64,000 bases of DNA from CAWBJP01 sp044867425 (GTDB lineage: Bacteria > Actinomycetota > Acidimicrobiia > IMCC26256 > BP-133), in the NCBI GenBank assembly GCA_044867425.1, contig JBIOUX010000029.1, forward strand, positions 1 to 64,000, given 5' to 3'. Below the pieces are notes generated by a model. It was not told the DNA's origin. It saw only the letters and a program-made list of their open reading frames with translations, and searched no databases. Each line of letters begins with the position of its first letter. Position 1 is the stretch's first letter. Positions 43,013 to 51,067 of the stretch are shown piece after piece. The translations under genes were made by a program, and so were the position numbers.

Positions 43013-45502
43013 CTAACGGAGCGCGTGGCGGATGCGCCGGGCGTATTCCTGGGCCAGCTGGCGGGCGCCATGGTCGCTTCCCGCTTCGGCCCACACGTGG
43101 GTGAGGGGCTCCTCGGGGTCGGGGAGCACCAGGGCCCAGCCGTCGGGGTGGAGGACCTTGATCCCGTCCACCAGCACCACCTCGCGGTCCTTGGCCTGCT
43201 CCACGGTGGTGCGCATCACCGCCCCCTTGCGCTCCCACGGCGTGGCCACCAGCTCGTGGGCCATGTGGACCCGGGGCAGGTCCCGGGTGACCGAGGACAG
43301 CCGGCGGCCGGTGGTGGCCAGCAGGTCGAGGAGCTTGGCCAGGGTGGCCACGGCGTCATAGGCGGGAAGGAAGTCGGGCCAGATGTAGCCGCCTTCCTGG
43401 GAGGCGGCAAAGTCGACCCCGCCGCGGTTGGCCACCTCCATGAGGTGGGCGGCGGACATCTTCGTCCAGGTGATCTCGCACCCGGCGGCCCGGGCGATGC
43501 GCTCCGCCTCCCGGCTGGCTGCCACCGGCAGGGCGATGCACGCCCCCGGATGCGCCTCTCCGATCAGGGACACGAGGGTCAGGAGCGCCTGATCGTGGTT
43601 GAGGGCCCGGCCCTCGTCGTCGACGATGACCAGCGTCTCGCCGTCGGGGTCGAACACCACTCCGAGGGCGCTGCCCGACGTGCGCACCAGATCCTCGATC
43701 CGGGCCACCCGCGACCAGCCGTCGTCGAAGGCGGCCGCCCCCTGGGTGGAGGCGAACGGGTTGACGGAGAGCACTTCGGCGCCGATCTTGGCCAGGACGC
43801 TGGGCAGCACCACCGACGAGGAGCCGAAGGAGTAGTCGAGCACCACCTTGAACTTCGCCTCCTGGACCCGGGCGGCGTTGATGGAGCGCTCCAGGGCGGC
43901 GGTGTAGTACTCGATGACCCGGGGCGGGTAGACGATGTCGCCGATGTCGCCGGCGAAGGCCCGGCGGAAGTCCTCCCGGCCCAGCAGACGCTCGATCTTG
44001 CGCTGGGTGACCTCGTCGATGTCGGCACCGGAGGCGTCGAAGAAGCGGATCTCCACGCTGGCCGGGTCGCCGGGCATGAGCCGCACCGTCATGCCTCCCT
44101 GGGCCCGCTCCGAGCGCACCTGGAAGCGGGTGAGGGGCACGGGGGCCAGCTCCAGGTCGTCGATGTGCACGCCGGTGAGGTTGAGCCCGGCCATGAGCGC
44201 CCGCTTGAGGGTCCGCCCGACCCGGGAGGTGTCCCGGCTGGCGCACACCACCGAACCCTTCTTGAGGGTGGTGCCGTAAGCCGAAGCCAGGCGGACGGCC
44301 AGCTCGGCGGTGATGTCCACATTGGCCAGGCCCCGCACGCCCCGGCGCCCGAAGAGGGTGCGGGCGCCGCGGCTCTCCCACACGATGGAGGAGTTGACCA
44401 CCGCCCCGGGCTCCACCGTCTTGAACGGGTAGACCTTGACGCCGGGGTTGACCACGGCGTGCTCGCCGACGAAGCACTCCTCGCCCAGCACCACGCCCTC
44501 TTCGGCCCGGGCCCCCAGGCGCAGGTCGCAGGACCGGCCGATGATCGCCCCCCGCAGGCGGACGCCGGGGCCGATGTAGGCGTGGTCGTGGACGACACAG
44601 CGCTGCACGAAGGCGTCGCGCTTGACCACCACATCGGAGCCCAGCACGGTGTACTCGCCGATCCGGGCCCCGGCCTCCACCCGGCAGTTGTCCCCGATGA
44701 TGGCGGGCCCGACGATCTCGGCGCCGGGGTCCACGTCGGCGCCCTCCCCCAGCCACACCCCCTCCCCCACGGCGAAGCCGGGCACCTCGACGTTGACCCG
44801 GGAGTCGAGGATGTCCTCGTGGGCCCGGCGGTAGGCCTCCACGGTGCCGATGTCCTCCCAGTAGCCGTCGACCACCACCCCGCGCAGCAGCCGGCCGGCC
44901 TCCAGGGCGGCGGGGAAGACCTCGTCGGAGAAGTCCACCGCCCGGCCCTCTTCGATGAGGTCGAGGATCTCGGGTTCGAGGACGTAGATGCCGGTGTTGA
45001 TGGTGTCGGAGAACACCTGGCCCCAGGTCGGCTTCTCGAGGAACCGTTCGATGGAGCCGTCGTCCCTGGTGATGACGATGCCGAAGTCGACGGGGTTCTC
45101 CACCCGCTTGAGGGCGATGGTGGCCAGCGCCCCCGACTCCCGGTGGGATTTGATGACCTCGGAGAGGTCCACGTCGGAGAGCACGTCACCGGAGATGACC
45201 ATGAAGGTGTCGTCCAGCTCGGCGGCGGCGTTGCGGACGGAACCGGCCGTGCCCAGAGGGCTCTCCTCGGTGGCGTACCGCATCCGGACGCCCAACTCCA
45301 AGCCGTCGCCGAAGTAGTTGCGGATGTGGCTGGCCAGGTAGGCGACGGTGACGACGATGTCGTCGAAGCCGTGGTCGGCCAGGCGGCGCAGGACATGCTC
45401 GAGCAGGGGCTGGTTGGCCATGGGCAGCATGGGCTTGGGCAGATTGGAGGTGAGGGGCCGCAACCGGGTGCCCTCACCGCCCGCCATCACCACGGCCTTC
45501 AT
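43013..45502 (-). CDS. Sugar-1-phosphate nucleotidyltransferase fused to degenerate phosphomannomutase
   Basis: 829 residues. Residues 1-230 are a nucleotidyltransferase (VVMAGGEGTRLRPLT, GTAGSVRNA, ISGDVLSDVDL). Hexapeptide beta-helix repeats follow (about 245-375). The rest resembles phosphomannomutase, but the catalytic serine loop (TASHNP type) is replaced by GGMTVRLMPGDPASVEIRFF and the metal loop DPDGDR by DPDGET. The transferase probably makes GDP-mannose or a related nucleotide sugar for glycans; the C-terminal domain is likely non-catalytic. Its ATG overlaps the stop of the phosphatidyltransferase gene. Confidence 0.85.
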   Translation of the reverse strand: MKAVVMAGGEGTRLRPLTSNLPKPMLPMANQPLLEHVLRRLADHGFDDIVVTVAYLASHIRNYFGDGLELGVRMRYATEESPLGTAGSVRNAAAELDDTFMVISGDVLSDVDLSEVIKSHRESGALATIALKRVENPVDFGIVITRDDGSIERFLEKPTWGQVFSDTINTGIYVLEPEILDLIEEGRAVDFSDEVFPAALEAGRLLRGVVVDGYWEDIGTVEAYRRAHEDILDSRVNVEVPGFAVGEGVWLGEGADVDPGAEIVGPAIIGDNCRVEAGARIGEYTVLGSDVVVKRDAFVQRCVVHDHAYIGPGVRLRGAIIGRSCDLRLGARAEEGVVLGEECFVGEHAVVNPGVKVYPFKTVEPGAVVNSSIVWESRGARTLFGRRGVRGLANVDITAELAVRLASAYGTTLKKGSVVCASRDTSRVGRTLKRALMAGLNLTGVHIDDLELAPVPLTRFQVRSERAQGGMTVRLMPGDPASVEIRFFDASGADIDEVTQRKIERLLGREDFRRAFAGDIGDIVYPPRVIEYYTAALERSINAARVQEAKFKVVLDYSFGSSSVVLPSVLAKIGAEVLSVNPFASTQGAAAFDDGWSRVARIEDLVRTSGSALGVVFDPDGETLVIVDDEGRALNHDQALLTLVSLIGEAHPGACIALPVAASREAERIARAAGCEITWTKMSAAHLMEVANRGGVDFAASQEGGYIWPDFLPAYDAVATLAKLLDLLATTGRRLSSVTRDLPRVHMAHELVATPWERKGAVMRTTVEQAKDREVVLVDGIKVLHPDGWALVLPDPEEPLTHVWAEAGSDHGARQLAQEYARRIRHALR

Positions 45503-46128
45503 TCGGGGGACACCCCCGGCCCCGGGCATGAGAGCCGCCCTTGCAGGCGTCCCGCCCGCCCCTCGGCCAGGGCCCGGCGGCCGATGGGGACGTAGGTGAA
45601 GGCCGCGTACCACAGGGCGCCCAGGCCGAAGATGGCAAATCCCCAGGCGAGCAGCTCAGCGGGCCGGCCCCAGGGACCGTGGTCACCCATCATGAACAGC
45701 GGGAGGGACACCATCAGCGAGAGTGTTCCCGCCTTCCCGGCCCACTGCACATCGATCCTGCGGGCCCCGGCGGCGGCCAAGGCGAGGACGCCGATGGACA
45801 CGAGGACCTCCCGCACGAGGAGGGCGACCCCCACGGCAAGGGGCACGCTGCCGTCGATGAGCAGGGAGACGACGACCGTGCCGAGCAGGATCCGGTCGGC
45901 GGTGGGGTCGAGCACCTTGCCCAGCTCGCTGACCTGGTGGAGCCGGCGGGCCAGGTAGCCGTCCACCCAGTCGGTGCTCCCCAGCACGGCCAGGAGCCAG
46001 GCGGCCGCGGTGCGGTCGTCGCGCCCGAACAGGAGCCAGCAGAACAGCGGCACGCAGAGCAGCCGGGCCATGGTGACCACATTGGGCACGGTGAGGACGC
46101 GAGAGGAGACATGCTCCGAGGCGGCCAT
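45499..46128 (-). CDS. CDP-alcohol phosphatidyltransferase (PgsA-like)
   Basis: 209 residues, several membrane helices. The motif DWVDGYLARRLHQVSELGKV then LDPTADR gives DGxxAR-x8-G-x3-D-x3-D of the CDP-alcohol transferases. It likely makes phosphatidylglycerol phosphate or another phospholipid at the membrane. Co-operonic with the nucleotidyltransferase gene through a 4-base overlap. Confidence 0.88.
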   Translation of the reverse strand: MAASEHVSSRVLTVPNVVTMARLLCVPLFCWLLFGRDDRTAAAWLLAVLGSTDWVDGYLARRLHQVSELGKVLDPTADRILLGTVVVSLLIDGSVPLAVGVALLVREVLVSIGVLALAAAGARRIDVQWAGKAGTLSLMVSLPLFMMGDHGPWGRPAELLAWGFAIFGLGALWYAAFTYVPIGRRALAEGRAGRLQGRLSCPGPGVSPE

Positions 46129-46184
46129 GGTGCTGGGAAGTGTAGGCCGCTTCCCGCCCGGCGCCGCCTGGGTAACCTGCCCTC

Positions 46185-46427
46185 ATGGCCGATGAGCTCG
46201 ACGTGGACGCCATGATTGCCCGGTTCCGGGAGCGGGCCCAGGCGGTGCGTAACCGTCCGCTCCCTCCTGTCGCCGGCCCGGAGAAGAAGCGGTTCATCGA
46301 GCGGGCCCAGACCGACTTCATGGACTTCGCCATGATCGGCGACGCCACCGGCGCCATCGAGGACGGCTTCCTCGTCCTGCGGGTCGATCTGCGCCCCCCG
46401 GAAGCGAAGGGCGACCCGGCTACCTGA
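46185..46427 (+). CDS. Conserved actinobacterial small protein
   Basis: 80 residues: VDAMIARFRERAQAVRNRPLP then KKRFIERAQTDFMDFAMIGDA. I recall very similar short proteins across actinobacteria, without known function. It is on the plus strand, divergent from the phosphatidyltransferase (57 bases apart). Confidence 0.75.
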   Translation: MADELDVDAMIARFRERAQAVRNRPLPPVAGPEKKRFIERAQTDFMDFAMIGDATGAIEDGFLVLRVDLRPPEAKGDPAT

Positions 46428-46443
46428 CCCTGTGAGGGAGCGG

Positions 46444-46698
46444 TCAGCTGGTGGGCTCGAGGATTTCGTCGGGGGGTTCGGCTTCGGGGCCCGGGGTGTC
46501 CCCGCTGATGTCGGGGTCGCCGGCCCGCCACATGGCGGCGTAGCGGCCACCCCGGGCCAGGAGCTCGGCCACCCACAGGAACGGGTGGTGACGGACGGAG
46601 CGACGGGGACAGTCGGCGAGGAGGCGGCTGCGCTCCGCCTCCTTCTGGAGTTCGATGCTGCGCAGCTCGGCCAGGACGTAGGGAACGAAAGGATCCAC
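46444..46698 (-). CDS. Small hypothetical protein in the palindrome group
   Basis: 84 residues: VPYVLAELRSIELQKEAERS, HHPFLWVAELLARGGRYAAM, and an acidic Pro-rich tail. GTG 46698 is preceded by AAGGAG 8 bases upstream. A palindrome (46747-46768) lies 53 bases upstream of the start. No family recognised. Confidence 0.55.
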   Translation of the reverse strand: MDPFVPYVLAELRSIELQKEAERSRLLADCPRRSVRHHPFLWVAELLARGGRYAAMWRAGDPDISGDTPGPEAEPPDEILEPTS

Positions 46699-46746
46699 GG
46701 CCTGCTCCTTCCCTGGGCCAGAAGTGTCCGCCAGGTAGGCCGGCGC

Positions 46747-46768
46747 GTCATGAGTGACGGACTACTCA
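46747..46768. promoter_or_regulatory. Palindrome site 1, GTCATGAGTG-N6-tACTCA
   Basis: GTCA then TGAGTG (46751-46756), ACGGAC, TACTCA (46763-46768). Five of six arm bases pair. It lies between the LuxR-type gene and the promoter of the 84-residue gene on the minus strand. Confidence 0.55.
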
Positions 46769-46778
46769 GTTCCTCGAG

Positions 46779-49463
46779 TCAGTTCCTCAAGCCGAGGGCG
46801 CCGGCCAACTCCTCCCGGGAGGTGACACCCAGTTTGGAGAAGGCACGGTGGAGGTGGTTCTCCACCGTGCGCAACGAAACGAACAGGCGGGTGGCGACCT
46901 CCCGGTTGGACAGTCCGGTGGCGGCCAGGGTGGCCACCTCCCGTTCCCGGGGGGTGAGGATGTCCACGTCGGGAACCCGGACGAGCGCCGGGGTGAATGC
47001 GCCTTCGCAGCGGGCCACCAGGACCTTGGCCCGAGCGGCGGCGGCGGCCGCCATGGCGGTGGAGCCCGCCGCCCGGTGGGCAGTACTGGCTTCGGCTGAG
47101 GCTTCGGCGGCCAGCAGGTCGGCTCCGAGGCGTTCGAAGCCGACGGCGGCGGTGTCCAGCCCGGCACCGTCCCGTGCGGCGAGGGCGGCGGCGTGCCCGG
47201 CGAAGACGGCCACCTGGTCCCCGTCGACGGCGCCGGCCAGCCGCCGCAGGGGGAGGGCGGCCTGGCGGGGACGTCCCAGCCGGGCCGCGTCGTGGAAGGC
47301 GATGACGGCGAAGGCGTCCGCCCCCGCCGCCTGGGCTTCCTCCGCCGCCGCCAGCGCCATGGCGGCAGCGGTCGACGTCTCGCCCCGGGCGGCGGTGACC
47401 CAGCACCGGGCCAGGGCGAGGTCGGTGGCGAACATGGGGGCGAAGTCCCCGGCCAGCGTCTCGGCCTCGGCCAGGGCGGCGACGGCCAGGGCCCGCTCGC
47501 CGGCCAGGGCGTGGGCGTGGGCCAGGTTGGCCAGACACCACGCCAGCTGGCCCAGGGGCTGGAGGGCACGGGAGAGGGCGACGCCCTCCAGGAAGAGCCG
47601 GCCGGCCCGCCGGACCCGGCCCCGGGCCAGGGCCGTCCGGCCCAGGAGGGCGGCCCACAGGGCGCGGGCCTCGTGGTTGTCGGTGAGCAGGGACTGGCGG
47701 TAGCCGTCGTCGGCGATGGCTTCCGCCTCGGCCAGGCGACCCGCCACCCGGTGGGCCAGACAGGAGGCGGCCAGGAGGGCCAGGGTGGCGTCCGGGCGTT
47801 CATCCGGGTATCCCCCCGCCCGCGCCAGCCCGCCTCCGACGACGGCCAGGGCACGGTCGGTACGGCCGGCCATGGCCGAAGCGACCGCCACCACCGTTTC
47901 GGCCCGCAGCCGTCCAGCGGCCGAGGGTTCGCCGGTCTCGAGCAGGCGACCGGCGATCTCGAGCGCCTCGTCCAGCCGGCCGGAGGTGAGGGCGGCCATG
48001 GCGGCCAGGGCGGCGACGTCGGCGCCACCGGCCTCGACCCCGGCGGCCGTCGAGCGCAGCAGCTCGGCGGCGCCGGGCGCCCGGGACACGGCCCGGAACA
48101 GGTGGGCGACGCGCTCCTGGGCCAGGGCGGCTCGTTCGGCGTCGGAGGTGGCCGTGGCCGTCAGCTCCTCGAGCACGGCGTCGGCCTCGTCGAGGCAGCC
48201 CTGGCCGACCAGGGCCCGGGCCAGGAGCCGGCCGGCCTCGACGCCGGCGCCCGTGGCCAGCGCCGCCCGAGACAGTCGTTCGGCCAGCGGATGGTCGAAG
48301 GCCGACTCGGCCTCCCGGGCGCCGCCCAGGAGCACGTCGGGCCCCGGCGCTTCCCCGGCGTCGAGCTGCCAGGAGGCCAGGCGCAGGAGGTCGCCCCGGC
48401 GCCGCCTCGGGGTGGCGCCCAGTAGGGCCGCCAGCCGCCGCCGGACGGCCCGGGCCCGCAGCGGGGCCATGGTGGCCCGCAGCGCCTCCCCGTCGAGGAC
48501 GCTGGCCAGCCGGGCCTGGCGCCGGTACCCGTCGGCCTCGACTTCCAGGAACCCGGCCTCCTCGACCGTCTCGAGGACCTCGGGGGGCGCCAGTGACTCG
48601 AGGGTGGCGAGCCCCATCGTGCCGGCCACCGCCACCAGCTCGAGCAGGTTGCGCTGGGCCGGGGATACGCCTTGGAGCCGGGGCGAGGCCAGGTCCAGCA
48701 ACCGGGGCGTGCCGGCCGGTCCCCGCCAGTGCCAGATTCCCCCGGCGTCAAAGAGAGTTCCCGTCTCCAGGCTGGCCAGGACCAGCTCGTGGAGCAGCGC
48801 GAGGTTGCCCCGGCTGGCCCGCGACAGGCCGAGGAGGGCGGCCCCGTCCAGCGGGCCGCCGAGCACGGCGGCCAGGAGCTCTTCGATGACGGCCGGGCTG
48901 AGCATGGCCACGTCCAGACGCCGGGCCGGCCCGTCCTTCCAGAGGGCGAGGACGGGCTCCGGGGCCGGCTCCCCGGCGCGGGTCCCGACCACCACGTGAG
49001 CTGCGCCGGTGCTGGCCAGCTGATGGAGCAGGGCGGCGCCGGCCTGGTCAAGCAGGTGGCCGTCATCGACGCCGAGAACGAGGCGCGGCGGGGCGGGCGA
49101 TCCCGGCCCGGCGCCGCCGCCCGCCACCCCCAGGGCCTCCACCGCGCTGAGGAAGAGGCCGAGGCGGTCGGCACCCCGGCGATCCCGGCCGGCCAGGAGG
49201 CGGGCAAAGGCTCCGAAAGGAATGGTGGCGGCCGCCCGGGTGGCGGTGAAGGCCTGCACCACCCGGCCGGAGGCGGCCGCCCGCCGCATCGCCTCCCGCA
49301 CCAGGCGGCTGGTTCCCGCGCCCGGGGGTCCGACGAGCACCACGCCGGCGGCTCCGGGGTGCGCCAGCATCCCGTCCACGGCCGCCAGCTCCGCCTCCCT
49401 TCCCGTGAGCGGCCACTCACCCGGGATCGGGTACACCGGCATTGTGGGCATCGGCGCTGCCAT
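46779..49463 (-). CDS. LuxR-type regulator with AAA-like ATPase and repeat domain
   Basis: 894 residues. N-terminal P-loop region (GPPGAGTSRL), Walker B-like LVLGVDD, long helical TPR-like middle, and a C-terminal GerE/LuxR HTH (TPREREVATLAATGLSNREVA, FVSLRTVENHLHRAF). This is the LAL architecture. The Walker A lysine is Thr at position 51 (G-A-G-T-S), so ATP binding is doubtful. ATG 49463 is used; GTG 49466 precedes it. No clear ribosome site is seen, while a conserved element (49471-49501) sits just upstream, so the mRNA may be leaderless. Confidence 0.85.
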   Translation of the reverse strand: MAAPMPTMPVYPIPGEWPLTGREAELAAVDGMLAHPGAAGVVLVGPPGAGTSRLVREAMRRAAASGRVVQAFTATRAAATIPFGAFARLLAGRDRRGADRLGLFLSAVEALGVAGGGAGPGSPAPPRLVLGVDDGHLLDQAGAALLHQLASTGAAHVVVGTRAGEPAPEPVLALWKDGPARRLDVAMLSPAVIEELLAAVLGGPLDGAALLGLSRASRGNLALLHELVLASLETGTLFDAGGIWHWRGPAGTPRLLDLASPRLQGVSPAQRNLLELVAVAGTMGLATLESLAPPEVLETVEEAGFLEVEADGYRRQARLASVLDGEALRATMAPLRARAVRRRLAALLGATPRRRRGDLLRLASWQLDAGEAPGPDVLLGGAREAESAFDHPLAERLSRAALATGAGVEAGRLLARALVGQGCLDEADAVLEELTATATSDAERAALAQERVAHLFRAVSRAPGAAELLRSTAAGVEAGGADVAALAAMAALTSGRLDEALEIAGRLLETGEPSAAGRLRAETVVAVASAMAGRTDRALAVVGGGLARAGGYPDERPDATLALLAASCLAHRVAGRLAEAEAIADDGYRQSLLTDNHEARALWAALLGRTALARGRVRRAGRLFLEGVALSRALQPLGQLAWCLANLAHAHALAGERALAVAALAEAETLAGDFAPMFATDLALARCWVTAARGETSTAAAMALAAAEEAQAAGADAFAVIAFHDAARLGRPRQAALPLRRLAGAVDGDQVAVFAGHAAALAARDGAGLDTAAVGFERLGADLLAAEASAEASTAHRAAGSTAMAAAAAARAKVLVARCEGAFTPALVRVPDVDILTPREREVATLAATGLSNREVATRLFVSLRTVENHLHRAFSKLGVTSREELAGALGLRN

Positions 49464-49470
49464 CACCAGC

Positions 49471-49501
49471 CACGCTAAGAAGGACGTCGTGAACGAGGCG
49501 T
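49471..49501 (-). promoter_or_regulatory. 31-bp promoter element shared with the 65-residue gene
   Basis: The + strand reads CACGCTAAGA, then AGGACGTCGTGAACGAGGCGT. It matches 50744-50774 at 24 of 31 positions with identical spacing, including CTAAG and an unbroken CGTGAACGAGGCGT. Each copy lies immediately upstream of a minus-strand start (8 and 7 bases), so it is probably a shared promoter or operator. Confidence 0.55.
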
Positions 49502-49559
49502 CAACGTTGTCCGGGGGCCGGGGAACAATCCGTGAAAGGGCGGAAGCCTCCGGGGCTGA

Positions 49560-50111
49560 CTAGGTCGCCAGGGTGAACAACCAGGCGGCCTGAAGGTCAT
49601 CGGTGTCGTCGGGCAGGCCGAGGCGACGCCGGTAGAGCAGGGGAACGTCCCAGGAGGCCCAGGCGGCGATGCGGCGGATCCCGCCGGCGGCCACGGCCAC
49701 GTCGACGCCGACACCCCCGGCCCACCGGCGGATGCGCTTCTCCCGCCGGGGCTCGGTGAGGCGACACTCGAGCACCGAGAGCGGCCCGGCCGGGGCCGGT
49801 CGCCCATCCTCGTCGGTCTCCCCGCCGTAGACCCGGACCTCGACGAAATCGGGATGGGGTACGTCGCCGAAGCTGAGGAACAGCCTCGCCCCGCCCTCCA
49901 CGGCCGCCGCCTCGGGCCAGGGGACGGGCGCCACCACCGGGTCGGGCCGGCACCCGGACCCGGCGGCCCAATCCCGGGCGTACTCCACCCCGCGCTGGAC
50001 GGTACGGGGCCCGCCATCGCCGATGCTCACGATCTCGCTGGAAGGCGGCTGCAGCGGAGGCGGGCGGTCCGGCACAAGCCCATCCTGGTGAGCGGGACGC
50101 CACCCTGTCAT
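49560..50111 (-). CDS. Hypothetical protein starting within a perfect palindrome
   Basis: 183 residues. A Pro-rich N-terminus (DRPPPLQPPSS) precedes a beta-rich region (ARLFLSFGDVPHPDFVEVRV, PLSVLECRLTEP) and a C-terminal helical part. Not recognised. ATG 50111 is the A of a TGAGTG palindrome arm on the other strand, and no ribosome site lies upstream, so translation may be leaderless or begin later. Confidence 0.5.
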   Translation of the reverse strand: MTGWRPAHQDGLVPDRPPPLQPPSSEIVSIGDGGPRTVQRGVEYARDWAAGSGCRPDPVVAPVPWPEAAAVEGGARLFLSFGDVPHPDFVEVRVYGGETDEDGRPAPAGPLSVLECRLTEPRREKRIRRWAGGVGVDVAVAAGGIRRIAAWASWDVPLLYRRRLGLPDDTDDLQAAWLFTLAT

Positions 50112-50128
50112 GAGTGGCGCGCCACTCA
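50107..50128. promoter_or_regulatory. Palindrome site 2, perfect 18-bp
   Basis: GTCA followed by TGAGTGGCGCGCCACTCA (50111-50128), a perfect 18-bp palindrome. It overlaps the start of the gene at 49560-50111. This is the best-formed copy of the motif. Confidence 0.65.
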
Positions 50129-50145
50129 AAACCAGGGTCGTGTGC

Positions 50146-50441
50146 TCACGCGATGGACAGGCCGGGCTCGAAGCCCAGTTCCCCGATGGGCAGGGGCCAG
50201 CCGGAGGCCAGGACCCGGCGCCACTGGCCGGCCCGCCCCGGCTCCAGGGTGTCCGCCATCTGCAGCGCACCGTCGGCCGTGGTGGCGTCGCCGTTGCGGG
50301 CGGCGGCCAAGGCCAGTTGGCCCACACGGCCGGCCATCCGGGCTCGGCCGCGATCGCCGCCTCGAAACACTCCTGGGCGGCGCGCCATTCGGCCCAGCCG
50401 GCATGCACCCGGCCCAACTCGTTCCACTTCTCAGCACCCAT
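50146..50441 (-). pseudogene. Frameshifted TPR-like small protein
   Basis: Frame 1 (ATG 50441) encodes EKWNELGRVHAGWAEWRAAQ and AAIAAEPGWPAVWAN, a TPR unit. After AAC near 50316 the frame breaks; one extra C would give ANLALAAARNGDATTADGAL and LGFEPGLSIA to the stop at 50146. GAGGGGCGAGCGGG precedes the ATG. Either a real lesion or a sequencing error. A palindrome lies about 84 bases upstream. Confidence 0.6.
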
Positions 50442-50520
50442 CCCGCTCGCCCCTCGCCGTTGAGGGACACCCGCCGGGTGGCGGGGCCAGGACGCATCCT
50501 CGACGAAGGATCGGACGGCC

Positions 50521-50542
50521 GTCATGAGTGGCCGGGCACTCA
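50521..50542. promoter_or_regulatory. Palindrome site 3, TGAGTG-GCCGGG-CACTCA
   Basis: GTCATGAGTG then GCCGGG then CACTCA (arms 50525-50530 and 50537-50542), both arms perfect. It lies upstream of the TPR gene and just inside the end of the 65-residue gene. Confidence 0.6.
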
Positions 50543-50737
50543 ATTCACGCCGAGGGCGGCCAGCAACCGCCGGCGGGCATGCCGCCAGCGACCATGAGGC
50601 CTTGCGGTGGATCGTTCGGGTCGGGCACATGGCACCGGCATCCGAGTTCCGGAGCGCAAGCGGTCGGCCTCGATGGAGGAGGCGACCAGTAGTCCGACGT
50701 TGGTGTGATGGGCGATGCGGAAGAGCGTCGGGTCCAT
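50540..50737 (-). CDS. 65-residue hypothetical protein
   Basis: MDPTLFRIAHHTNVGLLVAS start, then SIEADRLRSG and an Arg-rich C-terminus (HARRRLLAALGVN). Similar short proteins beginning MDPxLxRIA occur in actinobacteria; function unknown. The 31-bp element shared with the LuxR-type gene lies 7 bases upstream. Its stop overlaps palindrome site 3. Confidence 0.55.
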   Translation of the reverse strand: MDPTLFRIAHHTNVGLLVASSIEADRLRSGTRMPVPCARPERSTARPHGRWRHARRRLLAALGVN

Positions 50738-50743
50738 GGCTCG

Positions 50744-50774
50744 CACCCTAAGGACGGACCCGTGAACGAGGCGT
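50744..50774 (-). promoter_or_regulatory. 31-bp promoter element, second copy
   Basis: Matches 49471-49501 at 24 of 31 bases with the same spacing. The + strand reads CACCCTAAGG, ACGGACC, CGTGAACGAGGCGT. It ends 7 bases from the ATG of the 65-residue gene. Confidence 0.55.
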
Positions 50775-50815
50775 TGAGAAACCATCCTCCGGCGCGAACA
50801 TTCCGGAAACGCGAC

Positions 50816-50845
50816 GGTGCCCCGGTCGCTGTCGATCGGGGCACC
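50816..50845. terminator. Strong hairpin
   Basis: Arms GGTGCCCCGGTCG (50816-50828) and CGATCGGGGCACC (50833-50845), 13 bp with one G-U, loop of four bases. No T run. It may end the response-regulator transcript on the minus strand, although it lies 220 bases past that stop. Confidence 0.45.
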
Positions 50846-51011
50846 CTCACAACCGTCTGTTTGCCGTACTGCGTCTTGCCGTAACTACCTACGCGCTGGG
50901 AATCGCGTTGGAGTATGTGGCTCAACTACAGGTCAGACGTAACCTCCTCGCTGCTCGTGGGTGGGGGAAATGCAACTTTCATGCGCATCGTCGCGCCTGA
51001 GGGCACTGGGT

Positions 51012-51033
51012 GTCATGAGTGTTCGACCACTCA
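51012..51033. promoter_or_regulatory. Palindrome site 4, TGAGTG-TTCGAC-CACTCA
   Basis: GTCA, TGAGTG (51016-51021), TTCGAC, CACTCA (51028-51033), both arms perfect. It lies 35 bases downstream of the response regulator stop and upstream of the 65-residue gene. Confidence 0.6.
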
Positions 51034-51067
51034 GGACGACAACTTCTGACACTCAACAAACAAAGGA

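Larger units (their letters stand above)
50738..51067. other. 330-base regulatory gap
   Basis: It contains the shared 31-bp element, a strong hairpin (50816-50845), a short AT-richer patch (near 50850-50990), and palindrome site 4. No coding frame with good bias is seen. Confidence 0.5.
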
